Source of the DNA: Gallionella sp.
Lineage (GTDB): Bacteria > Pseudomonadota > Gammaproteobacteria > Burkholderiales > Gallionellaceae
DNA length: 64,000 nucleotides
Direction: 5' to 3'
Assembly (NCBI GenBank): GCA_028687575.1
Contig: JAQTZW010000006.1
Location: 1 to 64,000, forward strand
The notes beneath the pieces were generated by a model. That model saw only the letters and a list, made by a program, of their open reading frames with translations, searched no databases and was not told where the DNA came from. The position numbers and the translations under genes are program-made. Every line of letters begins with the position of its first letter. Within the stretch, counting starts at the first letter, position 1. Of the stretch, positions 1 to 8,728 are shown piece after piece.

Positions 1-2
1 TT

Positions 3-113
3 TTTGAGGTCAATATGTTCGATAAAACCCCAATAAATCAAATGGTTGCAAATGCGATACAGAATCTTGACGAACCGGACATCAGTAAACAATTGAATCT
101 ATTCGATTTTTAA
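3..113 (+). CDS. C-terminal end of an unidentified protein (partial at left edge)
   Basis: The frame is open from base 3 to a TAA at 111-113 and ends in KQLNLFDF, an acidic-aromatic tail. An ATG at 15 could make a 32-residue peptide, but no Shine-Dalgarno sequence is visible in the few bases before it, so the end of a longer gene that begins outside the window is more likely. No domain can be recognised in about 36 residues and I assign no function. The next gene starts about 60 bases downstream on the same strand. Confidence 0.4.
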   Translation, partial: FEVNMFDKTPINQMVANAIQNLDEPDISKQLNLFDF

Positions 114-176
114 CCGGACAGTAGTGGGTCGCTTACTTAATTTCAAGCCTTGGGAATCACTCGATGAATTGACGAC

Positions 177-1931
177 ATGCCAATCAAACGCCTGCATTCC
201 AAATTCCTGAACATGCTTACACCAATGACGGCAGCTGCGCTCGCCCTGCCATTGGCAATCCTCGGCCTAGTCGGTCAACTGCTGAACATAACGACCTTCA
301 AGGTAATCATTGATGGCATGCCAGCAATGTCGCTGGCAACCTCGATCTCGCTGATGTCGGTAAGTGCGGCGCTGACCGTCACCGCGCTGCACACCGCATC
401 GCCATGGCGACGATGGATTGTGATAGCCATATGCTCGCTGATTTGCGTGACGGGCATCATCAATTCTGCAGCACTGGTGTCGGACACGCCCAAAAAGCTC
501 CTCTCGGACTTTTTCTCCCTGTCGCCAGACAATCATGTGCTGTACATGTCATCGCCCTACACGATCTGTTGCCTGTTCCTGCTCTCCATGAGTCTTGCGC
601 TGCAAATTTGCGCACGAAACAGCCTGACGATACGCTGGGGCCAGTTGCTGGCAGTGATCGCGATGGCCATCCTGTCGTTCGTATTTACCGGCTATCTGCT
701 CTCCATTCCCATCCTGTTCCGCATCAACAACGAGATCGGCATGGCTATACATACCATGACGGCCTTGTTCCTGCTGTGCATCGGCATCCTGAATCTGCAC
801 AAGCACGTCGGCATTCCGGCCTTCTATTACAGCCCGCGACTGGGCAGCGAGATGGTGCGGAGCATCCTGCCTGGCATGTGGCTGCTCATCGTTACCATTT
901 ACATACTGGCCGCCGCGAGCCGCAAACTGTTCTCCGACGAGGTCATCTATCCCCTGCTGGTCGTCGGCACTTTCATTATTGCCACCTATGAACTATGGCG
1001 GACAGCTTACCGGTTGAATGCGATAGAAGCCGAACTAATCAGCGAACATCAGCGATTCCAGGAGTTATTCGACGGCAATCCCGATGCGATCATCGTCACC
1101 AATCAGCATGGCCATATCGTCAACGTGAACAAGCAGGCTTCCGTCCTGACCGGATATTCACCCGAACAACTGATAGGCAATCTTCCCGAGATGCTGATCC
1201 CGCAATCAATGCGTGCGCTCCATGTGCGTCAGCGCGCCTCATTCCATGCATCCCCCCACCACCGCGCCATAGGCGCAGGTCTGGACTTGCGGTTGCTGCG
1301 CGCCGATGGCACGGAATGTGCGGTGGACATCGCGATACGCCCAGTCACTATAGACACGGAGCCGCTAATCATCCTTTCCATCCGCGATCTGACCGAAATA
1401 AGGATGATGAAAAATCAGATCGAGAAACTCGGTTACGGTGCGAACCACGACCCGCTCACCAAACTCCCCAATCGGCGCCTGCTGAATGACCTGTTGGCAC
1501 AAGTCATCAACATGGCCGAGCGTGAGCGCCACATGGTGGCAGTGTGTTATTGCGATCTGGATGGATTCAAGGCCATCAACGACACTTACGGACATCAAAC
1601 GGGCGATACGCTGTTGATCGAGGCCGCCAACCGCATGAAAGCGACCGTGCGGGGCGAAGACATCGTCGCGCGGCTTGGCGGAGACGAATTCGTCATCGTA
1701 CTAAACCAACTGGCGGACAAGAATAGCGTGGCCACTACTGCCGACAAACTGATCGCCAGCATGTCCAAGCCCTATCTGATAGATGGGAAGATGTGCATGG
1801 TGACGGCCTCTCTGGGTATCAGCATCTATCCCCAGGACGGCCTCGAACCTGATTCGCTGATCGCCAAAGCAGATAGCGCCATGTATCTGGCCAAGAATCA
1901 CGGCAAAAATCAGTCCCGCTTCACGCAATAA
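177..1931 (+). CDS. Membrane-bound PAS-GGDEF diguanylate cyclase
   Basis: Predicted to make cyclic di-GMP from two GTP at the inner membrane. The first ~280 residues are strongly hydrophobic with several membrane segments (an unclassified MASE-like sensor region). A PAS domain follows at about 290-410 (NPDAIIVTNQHG, then DLTEIR) and a GGDEF domain at about 425-584. The active-site motif GGDEF is intact at 501-505. The product-inhibition site RxxD (RGED) sits five residues before it, so the enzyme is probably active and feedback-inhibited. The ATG at 177 has only a weak ribosome site, so a start a few codons downstream is possible. It stands alone and converges with the cassette on the other strand. 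Confidence 0.88.
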   Translation: MPIKRLHSKFLNMLTPMTAAALALPLAILGLVGQLLNITTFKVIIDGMPAMSLATSISLMSVSAALTVTALHTASPWRRWIVIAICSLICVTGIINSAALVSDTPKKLLSDFFSLSPDNHVLYMSSPYTICCLFLLSMSLALQICARNSLTIRWGQLLAVIAMAILSFVFTGYLLSIPILFRINNEIGMAIHTMTALFLLCIGILNLHKHVGIPAFYYSPRLGSEMVRSILPGMWLLIVTIYILAAASRKLFSDEVIYPLLVVGTFIIATYELWRTAYRLNAIEAELISEHQRFQELFDGNPDAIIVTNQHGHIVNVNKQASVLTGYSPEQLIGNLPEMLIPQSMRALHVRQRASFHASPHHRAIGAGLDLRLLRADGTECAVDIAIRPVTIDTEPLIILSIRDLTEIRMMKNQIEKLGYGANHDPLTKLPNRRLLNDLLAQVINMAERERHMVAVCYCDLDGFKAINDTYGHQTGDTLLIEAANRMKATVRGEDIVARLGGDEFVIVLNQLADKNSVATTADKLIASMSKPYLIDGKMCMVTASLGISIYPQDGLEPDSLIAKADSAMYLAKNHGKNQSRFTQ

Positions 1932-1974
1932 GTCAGCGCCCCACCCGACCCATAACCTGCCGGATGGCCGTCGC

Positions 1975-3375
1975 TCATGCCAGCCCCGCGACTTTGTCCA
2001 GCGCCGCCATCGCCTCGGCGATCAGTTCGTCCAGCGGCCTGCCGCGCGCCACCTCGACGACTTGCCGCGCGCTGATGCACAGCCGCAACGCGCTCACCTC
2101 AACACCCTGCCGCGTGCCGCAGGCAACCGGCTGCCCCAGCTGGCAGCGCAATCCGGGTGCCACATCAGCAGGCGTGAACGCCGCCTCCGGCAATCGCTGG
2201 TAGATATGCTGAACTTCGCGGCTGTCCAGTGGCATGCGCCGACCCGCCGCATCGGTGCGATAGAGCAGGAACGGGAAAATAGTCTGGATCGCATCCCATC
2301 CCTGCACACTGCGGAATGTGCCGCGCGCCAGTGGCGGCACAGGCAACGGCTCAAAGCGCGTATCGTGCTGCAACCTGTCGCGGACTGCACACGCGAACGA
2401 TTGCAAGGTGGCGGTGACCGAATTTTCCGGCACAGCGCGGAAACGACGCAACTCGGTGAGTGCGGCCTCCCAGCGCAACAATAAACCAAAATTGGCCGCA
2501 GCCATCTGCTCATTGCCCGACAGGTGCAGCCGCAAGGCGACCTCGCCGGGAAGCAACAAGGCCGCCGAGAAGGATGGCCCACCGATAAATTTGGACCCTG
2601 TCAGCGCGATCATGAATCCCTGCCGGAAGTAGGCGCGCAGGGTCGCCGGCGCAAGCCGCATCTGACAGGCATCCACCAGCACATCCATCTGGCCGGGGTA
2701 ACGGCGATGCAGTTCGACCACACAATCCGGACCCGGTGCGATCAGCCCGGTCTTGCTCTGATCCACCATCACCAGCAAAACATGATGACCCGAAGCAATG
2801 GCGGCCTCCACCCTCGCTCCGATTTCGGCATCAATCTCCGCCAGCGGACGCGGTTCTCCCTCCTCTAGTCGCAACCCGACCGACTGCACCACAGCATTGC
2901 GCACCTGTAGCGCGCTCGTCACACCGTTACCGGTCTCGCGCTCGTCCACCATCAGAATGGTCAGCGGACGTTCGCAGCGATGAGACAGTGCACGCGCTGC
3001 CGTAGCATGTGCATCAGTGCCGGACGCAGCGAATACGACTTCGACATCTGCCGCATTCATGCCAAACGATTCCAGCAATTCACGCCGGATACGCACGAGT
3101 TCGCTCTGGTATAGCGCGGGCAGGTTGTCGGGGCGCGCCTGCATCAACAGCCGCTCGCGCAACGCGTCCGCCGTGGCGTGGGCCTGGACAGAGATTACCG
3201 AGGCGGTCGAAGAACCGAACGACAACAAGGTCGGGTCAGGGTAGGCTCGACAGCCATATTTATTCAGCCCACTGGCAGTATCCAGTGAGATGCGCGCGTC
3301 CCCGCCGGCAACCAGCAGTTGTGTCGTGGGTGGCAATGCCGCTGCGCCTGCCGGCGGCTGCTCGACCAGTTTCAT
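1975..3375 (-). CDS. PLP-dependent fold-type-I-like enzyme of unknown reaction
   Basis: The 466-residue protein has the look of a type I PLP enzyme: a glycine-rich cofactor segment (AASGTDAHATAA), a Lys near residue 262 in GSKFIGGPS that could be the Schiff-base lysine, and an Asp in LVDACQMR upstream that could contact the pyridine nitrogen. It is not a clear aminotransferase, decarboxylase or desulfurase by motif, so the reaction is unknown. Its ATG overlaps the stop of the ATP-grasp gene by four bases (ATGA), so the two are translationally coupled. It is the last gene of a three-gene cassette, which suggests it finishes or modifies an amino-acid-derived product. PLP use is inferred from motifs only. 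Confidence 0.65.
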   Translation of the reverse strand: MKLVEQPPAGAAALPPTTQLLVAGGDARISLDTASGLNKYGCRAYPDPTLLSFGSSTASVISVQAHATADALRERLLMQARPDNLPALYQSELVRIRRELLESFGMNAADVEVVFAASGTDAHATAARALSHRCERPLTILMVDERETGNGVTSALQVRNAVVQSVGLRLEEGEPRPLAEIDAEIGARVEAAIASGHHVLLVMVDQSKTGLIAPGPDCVVELHRRYPGQMDVLVDACQMRLAPATLRAYFRQGFMIALTGSKFIGGPSFSAALLLPGEVALRLHLSGNEQMAAANFGLLLRWEAALTELRRFRAVPENSVTATLQSFACAVRDRLQHDTRFEPLPVPPLARGTFRSVQGWDAIQTIFPFLLYRTDAAGRRMPLDSREVQHIYQRLPEAAFTPADVAPGLRCQLGQPVACGTRQGVEVSALRLCISARQVVEVARGRPLDELIAEAMAALDKVAGLA

Positions 3376-4616
3376 TTCACATGCCCTCCCACCGCCTCGA
3401 TCAACATCTGCCGGAACGCACCGAACAGTTTGCGCATCTGCGGCTGCTTGTAGGGAAACGCCTCCACCGGATCAATCGCATGCACGATCATGCAACTGTC
3501 CACTTCAAAAATCAGCAGCTTGCCATCCGCCGTTTCGGCGCAATCCAGTCCGAGATAGTCCAGCCCGACACGCTCATGGATGGCGCGGAAAGCGACAGCA
3601 TGACGCACTGCGAAAGTGTCATCAAAATCGGCCATGCAGCGCGCCTCTTCGTCGCGCTTTTCCGCGCTTTCGGCCATACCGGCGTTCAGGTAGTGGATCA
3701 TCCAGTGTTCCGAGATCGCCAAATGAGCCAGGAACGGGCGACCGGCGATCAGCATGATGCGGTACTTGCGGAACAAACCGTCGGCATTGCGGTAGTCCAC
3801 GAACGGCGAGAGGAAGTATTCGTCCGCCCCGCCCCCCGCCAGATAATTGCTCAGCGCCAGCGCGTCATCCAGCTTCTCCAGCCCTTTGCCCGCATGGGAA
3901 TCCACCGGCCTGACGATGACAGGAAAGTTGCCTGCCTGCAGCACGACATCCAGTGGTAAATCACCGCTGGCAACCCCGAACAGCACCTGACTATTGACAC
4001 GCACCGTCGCCGGCATTGCCACGCTGGCGGCATCTTTTAGCAAAGCAAAATTGTTGTCACGCGACAGTTGCGCGATGCGCGCCGGATCGTTCAGCACAGG
4101 ACGCGGCCAATTTGCCAGGGTTGCGGCCAGTTTTTCCAGTAGCGGTATGTTTGCTTCAGATTCGGCCACCGCGACGAACAACACGTCATGGTCGGGCAAC
4201 TCGGCTGGCAGATCTTGCTGCTCCGTCACATACACAATATCCAGCGCGACATCCGTGTCTTCCAGCAGGAATTCGACCGGCGAATTAGCCATCAAATCCC
4301 CCTGACCCATGATGGCAAGCAGTCGGAGTGCCGCCTGCGATCTGTCTGCCTGCCCGCGCCGGTACGGCACGGTATAAAGCTGGCGCAGCGCCAACGCCTG
4401 TGCCTGCATCTCCATCGCCAGCTCACGCTCGCCGCGCAATTGCAGCACAGTGGACAGATCCATAAGCGCATTGGCATCCGCGCAGCGCGGATCAGTGCCG
4501 GCGCGTGTGATCAGCTCCGTCCCCAATGGCGCGAGATCCTCGCCGGCATATGCCCGACGCATCAGGCTGGCCAGCCCGATCAGCGCTTGTCCTTGTCCGA
4601 TCGTTTCAGTTTCCAT
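3372..4616 (-). CDS. ATP-grasp ligase with a TPR-like N-terminal region
   Basis: About 414 residues from the ATG at 4616, chosen over an upstream start at 4655 because it overlaps the decarboxylase stop by only 11 bases. Residues ~1-120 are helical and Ala/Leu-rich, like degenerate TPR helices. The rest is an ATP-grasp domain: the nucleotide-binding stretch PVIVRPVDSHAGKGLEKL, then DEYFLSPFVDY, and a metal-binding end LLIFEVDSCMIVHA. ATP-grasp enzymes join a carboxylate to an amine or thiol through an acyl-phosphate. The substrate cannot be read here, but lying between two PLP enzymes suggests coupling of an amino acid or an amine. It is related in style to RimK-like ligases, with no close match that I can name. 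Confidence 0.7.
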   Translation of the reverse strand: METETIGQGQALIGLASLMRRAYAGEDLAPLGTELITRAGTDPRCADANALMDLSTVLQLRGERELAMEMQAQALALRQLYTVPYRRGQADRSQAALRLLAIMGQGDLMANSPVEFLLEDTDVALDIVYVTEQQDLPAELPDHDVLFVAVAESEANIPLLEKLAATLANWPRPVLNDPARIAQLSRDNNFALLKDAASVAMPATVRVNSQVLFGVASGDLPLDVVLQAGNFPVIVRPVDSHAGKGLEKLDDALALSNYLAGGGADEYFLSPFVDYRNADGLFRKYRIMLIAGRPFLAHLAISEHWMIHYLNAGMAESAEKRDEEARCMADFDDTFAVRHAVAFRAIHERVGLDYLGLDCAETADGKLLIFEVDSCMIVHAIDPVEAFPYKQPQMRKLFGAFRQMLIEAVGGHVK

Positions 4617-6108
4617 GCTCTGCCTTTGAATGTATCCCCTGTTCCAGCGCAGCACCTGTCGCGAGCACTGCGTCCACCAGTGCGTCTATATCGGCAGCAA
4701 CGGTACGATGATTAACGATAGCGGCACGTATCGCGAACCGGCCTTTGACATGAGTGCCGGACGGCGCGGCGATTCCCGATTCCTGGACAGCGATCAAGAT
4801 TTCGGCATTCAGCCGGTCGGATGAAAAGTCATCCAGCGCCCGCCCGCTTGCATCCGCCCCCAGATAGCGGAAACAGACGATATTCAGCGCGACCGGAGCC
4901 AGCAGTTCCAGACGGGCAGTATCGGCTATCCGTCCCCGCAGATAGCGCGCCAGTTCGCAGGTATGCGAGATGACCTGCCCCAGTTTGTCGGCACCGTACA
5001 CTTGCAACGTGAACCAGGTTTTGAGTGCGCGAAAACTGCGCGACAGGTCCGGGCCGAAGTCGCACGGCCAGGGCGAACCGCCGGCCAGACCGCGTGTCTC
5101 GCGATGCAGATAGGCCGCTGGTGATGAGAAGGTCCTGCGATGCAATTCACCGTCACGCACCAGCAAGAAACCCGCGTCATAGGGCACTTGCCCCCATTTA
5201 TGAAAATCGAAGGCGATGGAGTCGGCGCGTTCCATACCCAGTAACAGCGGTGCAATATCGGGGGCCATCTTGCCCAGTGCGGCATAGGCACCGTCCACAT
5301 GAAACCATATCTGCTCGCGTTGCGCGAGATCGGCAATGGCCTCCAGCGGATCTATCGCACCGACATCCACCGTGCCTGCTGTGGCGGCAATGAAGAACGG
5401 CATTAATCCCGCCGCGCGGTCGGCGGCGATGGCGCGTTCCAGCGCTGCCACATCCATGCGGTGCTGTTCATCCACCGCTATCTTGCGCAACGCCGCTGTA
5501 CCGAGGCCGGCCATGTCCAACGCCTGAGCGATGGAAAGATGCGCACCAGCCGAAGTGTAGGCGGTCAAACGATGGCCGTCAGTCAGCCCTTCCGGGCGTG
5601 AGCTTTCACCCAGTGCCGCGAAACGTGCGACCAACAAACCCATAAAATTGGCCATGGAAGTGCCGGTGACAAGCAGGCCGCTGGCGGTCTCGGGAAAGCC
5701 GAACAACTCCCGCACCCACGCCACCATCTGGCGTTCCACCTCAACCGGCATCTGGTTACGCCCGCCCAGGTTGGCGTTCAGTCCGGCGGCCAGCATCTCC
5801 GCCAACATTCCGACCGGCGTACCGCCGCCATGCACCCAGCCCATGAAGCCGGGATGCGAATTTCCTGCGGCATAGGGCAAGACCTCGCGCATGAAAATGT
5901 CATGTGCCAGCGACAGATCGCTCTCACCGTGCGGCAACGCGTGCTGAAAAGCTGTGCGAGCCACATCCGGCGCGGGATGCCACACCGGCGTATCGCGCAG
6001 GTGTTGCAGATGATCGAAGATGTCATCCAGCATGCGATGGCCTTGCAGCCGAAACGCCTGCCAGTCCGCCGGATCGAGCGTGGCTTGAGAGGTTTTCAAT
6101 ATATTCAC
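4606..6108 (-). CDS. Group II PLP-dependent amino-acid decarboxylase
   Basis: A 500-residue enzyme of the aromatic-amino-acid/glutamate decarboxylase family. It shows the family N-terminus (QGHRMLDDIFDHL), the active-site Asp in HVDGAYAALG and the PLP lysine near residue 304 in the motif HKWGQVPYD, followed by the typical C-terminal substrate loop region. It should release CO2 from an L-amino acid to give an amine. The specificity (Tyr, Trp, DOPA, Glu or Asp) cannot be decided. The start is a GTG with a weak ribosome site. It is the first gene of the cassette, so the amine it makes could be the substrate of the ATP-grasp ligase downstream (inference). Confidence 0.85.
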   Translation of the reverse strand: MNILKTSQATLDPADWQAFRLQGHRMLDDIFDHLQHLRDTPVWHPAPDVARTAFQHALPHGESDLSLAHDIFMREVLPYAAGNSHPGFMGWVHGGGTPVGMLAEMLAAGLNANLGGRNQMPVEVERQMVAWVRELFGFPETASGLLVTGTSMANFMGLLVARFAALGESSRPEGLTDGHRLTAYTSAGAHLSIAQALDMAGLGTAALRKIAVDEQHRMDVAALERAIAADRAAGLMPFFIAATAGTVDVGAIDPLEAIADLAQREQIWFHVDGAYAALGKMAPDIAPLLLGMERADSIAFDFHKWGQVPYDAGFLLVRDGELHRRTFSSPAAYLHRETRGLAGGSPWPCDFGPDLSRSFRALKTWFTLQVYGADKLGQVISHTCELARYLRGRIADTARLELLAPVALNIVCFRYLGADASGRALDDFSSDRLNAEILIAVQESGIAAPSGTHVKGRFAIRAAIVNHRTVAADIDALVDAVLATGAALEQGIHSKAEHGN

Positions 6109-6277
6109 CGTATCAATCGAGTCATTGACCGTGGATTATGAGACAGAGTCCAACCATACTCCCACACCAAGCCGCCCATTCGGTGAAACAATGGGAAAAA
6201 TCCCTGCCTTATCACCTATTGCATGGAATCAACTGCATTAAAATCGCTACAATTTCACAAAAAGTGCTAAATTGCCC

Positions 6278-6304
6278 TAAATTATTCCGGCATCTTTCCG
6301 ATAT
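6278..6304 (+). promoter_or_regulatory. Sigma-28 (FliA) promoter for flgMN
   Basis: TAAA at 6278-6281, a 15-base spacer, then TCCGATAT at 6297-6304. This matches the FliA pattern TAAA-N15-GCCGATAA with exact spacing. It lies 48 bases before the flgM GTG. Late-class transcription of flgM by FliA is the known feedback arrangement in enterobacteria. Confidence 0.75.
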
Positions 6305-6351
6305 AGAGGCCAACAAACATTTTTTTGTATCACCAGACTGAGAGGCCTACC

Positions 6352-6672
6352 GTGAAAATTGACAAAACCGCCAAACCGCTTCCCAATAACTTGATGGGGG
6401 AAACAACACAGCGCACCCCGGCTGCCAAGAGCGGCGCTACGCCGCAACAGGCCAGCACCAACGTCTCGCTCGGTTCGACCGCGACCCAGTTGAACAAGAT
6501 GGAAGCCAGCATGGCGAACACACCCGTGGTGGATGCGGGCAAGGTGGCCGAGATCAAGCAGGCCATCAGCGAGGGGCGCTTCCAGGTCAACTCTTCCGTG
6601 GTCGCCGACGGTCTGATCGCGTCCGTGCGTGATCTGATCAGCAACAGCAACAGCAACAGCAAAGTACAGTGA
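6352..6672 (+). CDS. flgM: Anti-sigma-28 factor FlgM
   Basis: 106 residues from the GTG at 6352, which has AGAGG six bases upstream; a TTG at 6325 lacks a ribosome site. FlgM binds FliA and blocks late flagellar transcription until it is exported through the finished hook-basal body. The sequence has the family shape: a disordered N-terminal half rich in Thr, Ala and Gln, and a C-terminal sigma-binding helix pair (VDAGKVAEIKQAISEGRFQV, then VADGLIASVRDLI). The end is unusual, an SNSNSNS tail encoded by a hexanucleotide repeat. It overlaps flgN by four bases. The target, FliA, is encoded 2 kb away on the other strand. Confidence 0.9.
   Translation: MKIDKTAKPLPNNLMGETTQRTPAAKSGATPQQASTNVSLGSTATQLNKMEASMANTPVVDAGKVAEIKQAISEGRFQVNSSVVADGLIASVRDLISNSNSNSKVQ
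6640..6660 (+). repeat. Hexanucleotide repeat AGCAAC at the 3' end of flgM
   Basis: Three and a half copies of AGCAAC, encoding alternating Ser-Asn just before the flgM stop codon. The unit is in frame, so slippage would change the tail length by two residues without shifting the frame. Confidence 0.8.
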
Positions 6673-7145
6673 CAAGCTTGGCGACATCCGGACTACTCAC
6701 CGCCCTGAATAGCGAACTCGGGGCGGTTCGTGCGTTCGTCGCTCTCCTGCAGCAGGAACAACGCTTGCTGACTGAGAATCAGACCGAACCGTTGCTGGCG
6801 CTTGCCGAACAAAAATCCCTACAGACCATCAACCTCAACCAGCTTGCCGAGTCCCGCATCAGCATGCTGGAGCAATTACTTCCAGACCTGTCGAATGAAG
6901 CCATAGACTCGTGGTTAGCGGCAAATAGCGCCAAAGGATATGCAAACTGGCAGGAGATACGCGAACTTGCCAAACAGGCCAGGCAGCTTAACCGCGTCAA
7001 CGGCGAACTGATCCAGATGAAAATGCGCCACAATCAGCAGACACTTGTCACACTGACTCAGGCCGTAAATAAGGCCGACCTGTATGGCCCGGACGGACAG
7101 CGCAGCTTCACTCCGGGCAGTGGCCGATCGCTGGGCAACGTCTGA
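6669..7145 (+). CDS. flgN: Flagellar hook-filament junction chaperone FlgN
   Basis: 158 residues, almost entirely alpha-helical and Leu/Gln-rich, as in FlgN. This cytoplasmic chaperone keeps the hook-associated proteins FlgK and FlgL export-ready. The GTG start at 6669 overlaps the flgM stop (GTGA), showing translational coupling, and flgM-flgN is a conserved pair. Sequence similarity within the family is low, so the call rests on length, helical composition and its position after flgM. It converges with motD, the two stops being only about 15 bases apart. Confidence 0.85.
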   Translation: MTSLATSGLLTALNSELGAVRAFVALLQQEQRLLTENQTEPLLALAEQKSLQTINLNQLAESRISMLEQLLPDLSNEAIDSWLAANSAKGYANWQEIRELAKQARQLNRVNGELIQMKMRHNQQTLVTLTQAVNKADLYGPDGQRSFTPGSGRSLGNV

Positions 7146-7160
7146 ACACACTACGCCTAC

Positions 7161-7982
7161 TTACCTTCCTGAACTCCCATCCGTTCCAGTTTTAACCTGT
7201 TTCTCGACCGGCTGAACGGCATCAGACTGATTCATACGATCGAATTCCGGCGAAAGTATGGTGATTGTTACGCGGCGATTGCGAGCACGATTTGCCGGCG
7301 TATCGTTAGGTGCCACCGGATGATTGGCGGCCATACCTACTGCCGACAGCCGCGTTTCAGGTACACCATAATTGACCAGCATTCTCACCACGCTGCTGGC
7401 TCGTCCCGCTGACAACTCCCAGTTGGATGGGAAGTGTACATTCTTGATAGGCACATCATCGGTATGTCCTTCGACTTCTATTGCCTGGTCCACGCTTTCC
7501 AGCACCACTGCGGTCTGGCGCAGGGTATCCAATGCTGCGGGTTGCACGGTAGATTCGCCTTCCCTGAACAGCATACTGGCACTGATGTCCACCACTACGC
7601 CGCGCCGATTCTGCGAGATGGCGACCTGCCCTTGCGAAATCAATGGCGCCATTACTTGGCGCAGGTTCGCGTTCACCGCTGCCATCTGCAGTTGAATTTT
7701 GCGCTGCTGTTCGACCTGCGCCATGGTCTTTTCATCCACCAGCAGCTTGAGCTTCTGGTCTTGCTGGCTAGTCACAATACCTACCGTAACCGGCGCACCA
7801 TGCGATTTATTGTCGAAGGCAACATTCAGGGATTTACTGAACGTCTGGTATTTCCCCTCATTCACAGAGGAAATTGAATACATCACCACGAAAAATGCAA
7901 AAAGCAGGGTGATAAAATCAGCATAGGAAATCAGCCAGCGTTCATGGTTGTCATGTTCCGCACGTTTCTTTCGGTGTGCCAT
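7161..7982 (-). CDS. motD: Flagellar stator protein MotD (MotB-type, second stator set)
   Basis: 273 residues from the ATG at 7982, five bases after the motC stop. It has one N-terminal transmembrane helix with the proton/ion-binding Asp at about residue 22 (ISYADFITLLFAFF) and a C-terminal OmpA-like peptidoglycan-binding domain (VEGHTDDVPI, NWELSAGRASSVV, NRARNRRVTI). Together with MotC it would form a torque-generating stator that anchors to the cell wall. Its location directly after fliA is the arrangement of the Pseudomonas-type MotCD set rather than of E. coli motAB, a separate copy of which is at 44.5-46.4 kb. Confidence 0.85.
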   Translation of the reverse strand: MAHRKKRAEHDNHERWLISYADFITLLFAFFVVMYSISSVNEGKYQTFSKSLNVAFDNKSHGAPVTVGIVTSQQDQKLKLLVDEKTMAQVEQQRKIQLQMAAVNANLRQVMAPLISQGQVAISQNRRGVVVDISASMLFREGESTVQPAALDTLRQTAVVLESVDQAIEVEGHTDDVPIKNVHFPSNWELSAGRASSVVRMLVNYGVPETRLSAVGMAANHPVAPNDTPANRARNRRVTITILSPEFDRMNQSDAVQPVEKQVKTGTDGSSGR

Positions 7983-7987
7983 GACCG

Positions 7988-8728
7988 TCAGTCCAGATAG
8001 CCTTGCAGCCGGTATTCTATGACGCGGGGATTTTCGCCTTTCGCCACCCCGCACAAACCATCAACCACCATGTCACGCATGTGCGTCTGATGCTGGATGA
8101 TGGACTTGAGCTTGTTGGCGACCGGCAGAAACAACAAATTGGCAAACGCCACACCATAGATGGTAGCGACAAAGGCAACTGCGATGCCGGCACCCAGCTT
8201 GCTCGGTTCGGAAAGATTCTGCATCACATGCATCAAGCCCATCACTGCACCTATGATGCCCACGGTCGGGGAATAGCCCGCTGCAGCCTCCCATACCCGT
8301 GCGCCTTGCCAGCGCAACTGCTCCCAAGTCTGGGTATCTATCTCCATCACTTCACGGATCTCTTCCGCGTTATGCCCATCCACCAGCAACTGCACGCCTT
8401 TGCGCACAAATGGGTCACTGACACCTTCAAGGCGGGCCTCCAGCGCCAAAACGCCCTCTCTCCTGGCCAGCGCACTCCATTCGGTCAACAGCACTATCAA
8501 TTCCTGTCCATTGGATTTTGGCGTAACAAACGCCCAGCGCGCCATTTGCATCGCTGTGAAAAAAACCTTGCGTGGACTTTGCACCATGACCGCCCCTAGC
8601 GTGCCTCCCAGCACAATCAGGAAAGCAGCTGCCTGAAACAGAATGCCGAAATTGCTGCCTTCAATAAGCTGCCCGGTCATGATGCCGACCAGTGCAATCA
8701 ATAAGCCCAATATCGTCAGCTTGTCCAT
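7988..8728 (-). CDS. motC: Flagellar stator protein MotC (MotA-type, second stator set)
   Basis: 246 residues with four predicted membrane helices (DKLTILGLLIALVGIMTG at the N-terminus; a pair around SPTVGIIGAVMGLMHVM and AVAFVATIYGVAFANLLF) and a large cytoplasmic loop between helices 2 and 3, as in MotA/PomA. It forms the ion channel and rotor contact of a stator with MotD. Its start overlaps the fliA stop by one base, so it should be co-translated. The length is nearer PomA/MotC (about 250) than E. coli MotA (295). Which ion it uses cannot be decided from sequence alone. Confidence 0.85.
   Translation of the reverse strand: MDKLTILGLLIALVGIMTGQLIEGSNFGILFQAAAFLIVLGGTLGAVMVQSPRKVFFTAMQMARWAFVTPKSNGQELIVLLTEWSALARREGVLALEARLEGVSDPFVRKGVQLLVDGHNAEEIREVMEIDTQTWEQLRWQGARVWEAAAGYSPTVGIIGAVMGLMHVMQNLSEPSKLGAGIAVAFVATIYGVAFANLLFLPVANKLKSIIQHQTHMRDMVVDGLCGVAKGENPRVIEYRLQGYLD

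Noticed and set aside
3009-3959. Plus-strand frame of 316 codons opposite the PLP/ATP-grasp cassette
   Set aside because: Antisense to two coupled genes; low-complexity Arg/His-rich product.
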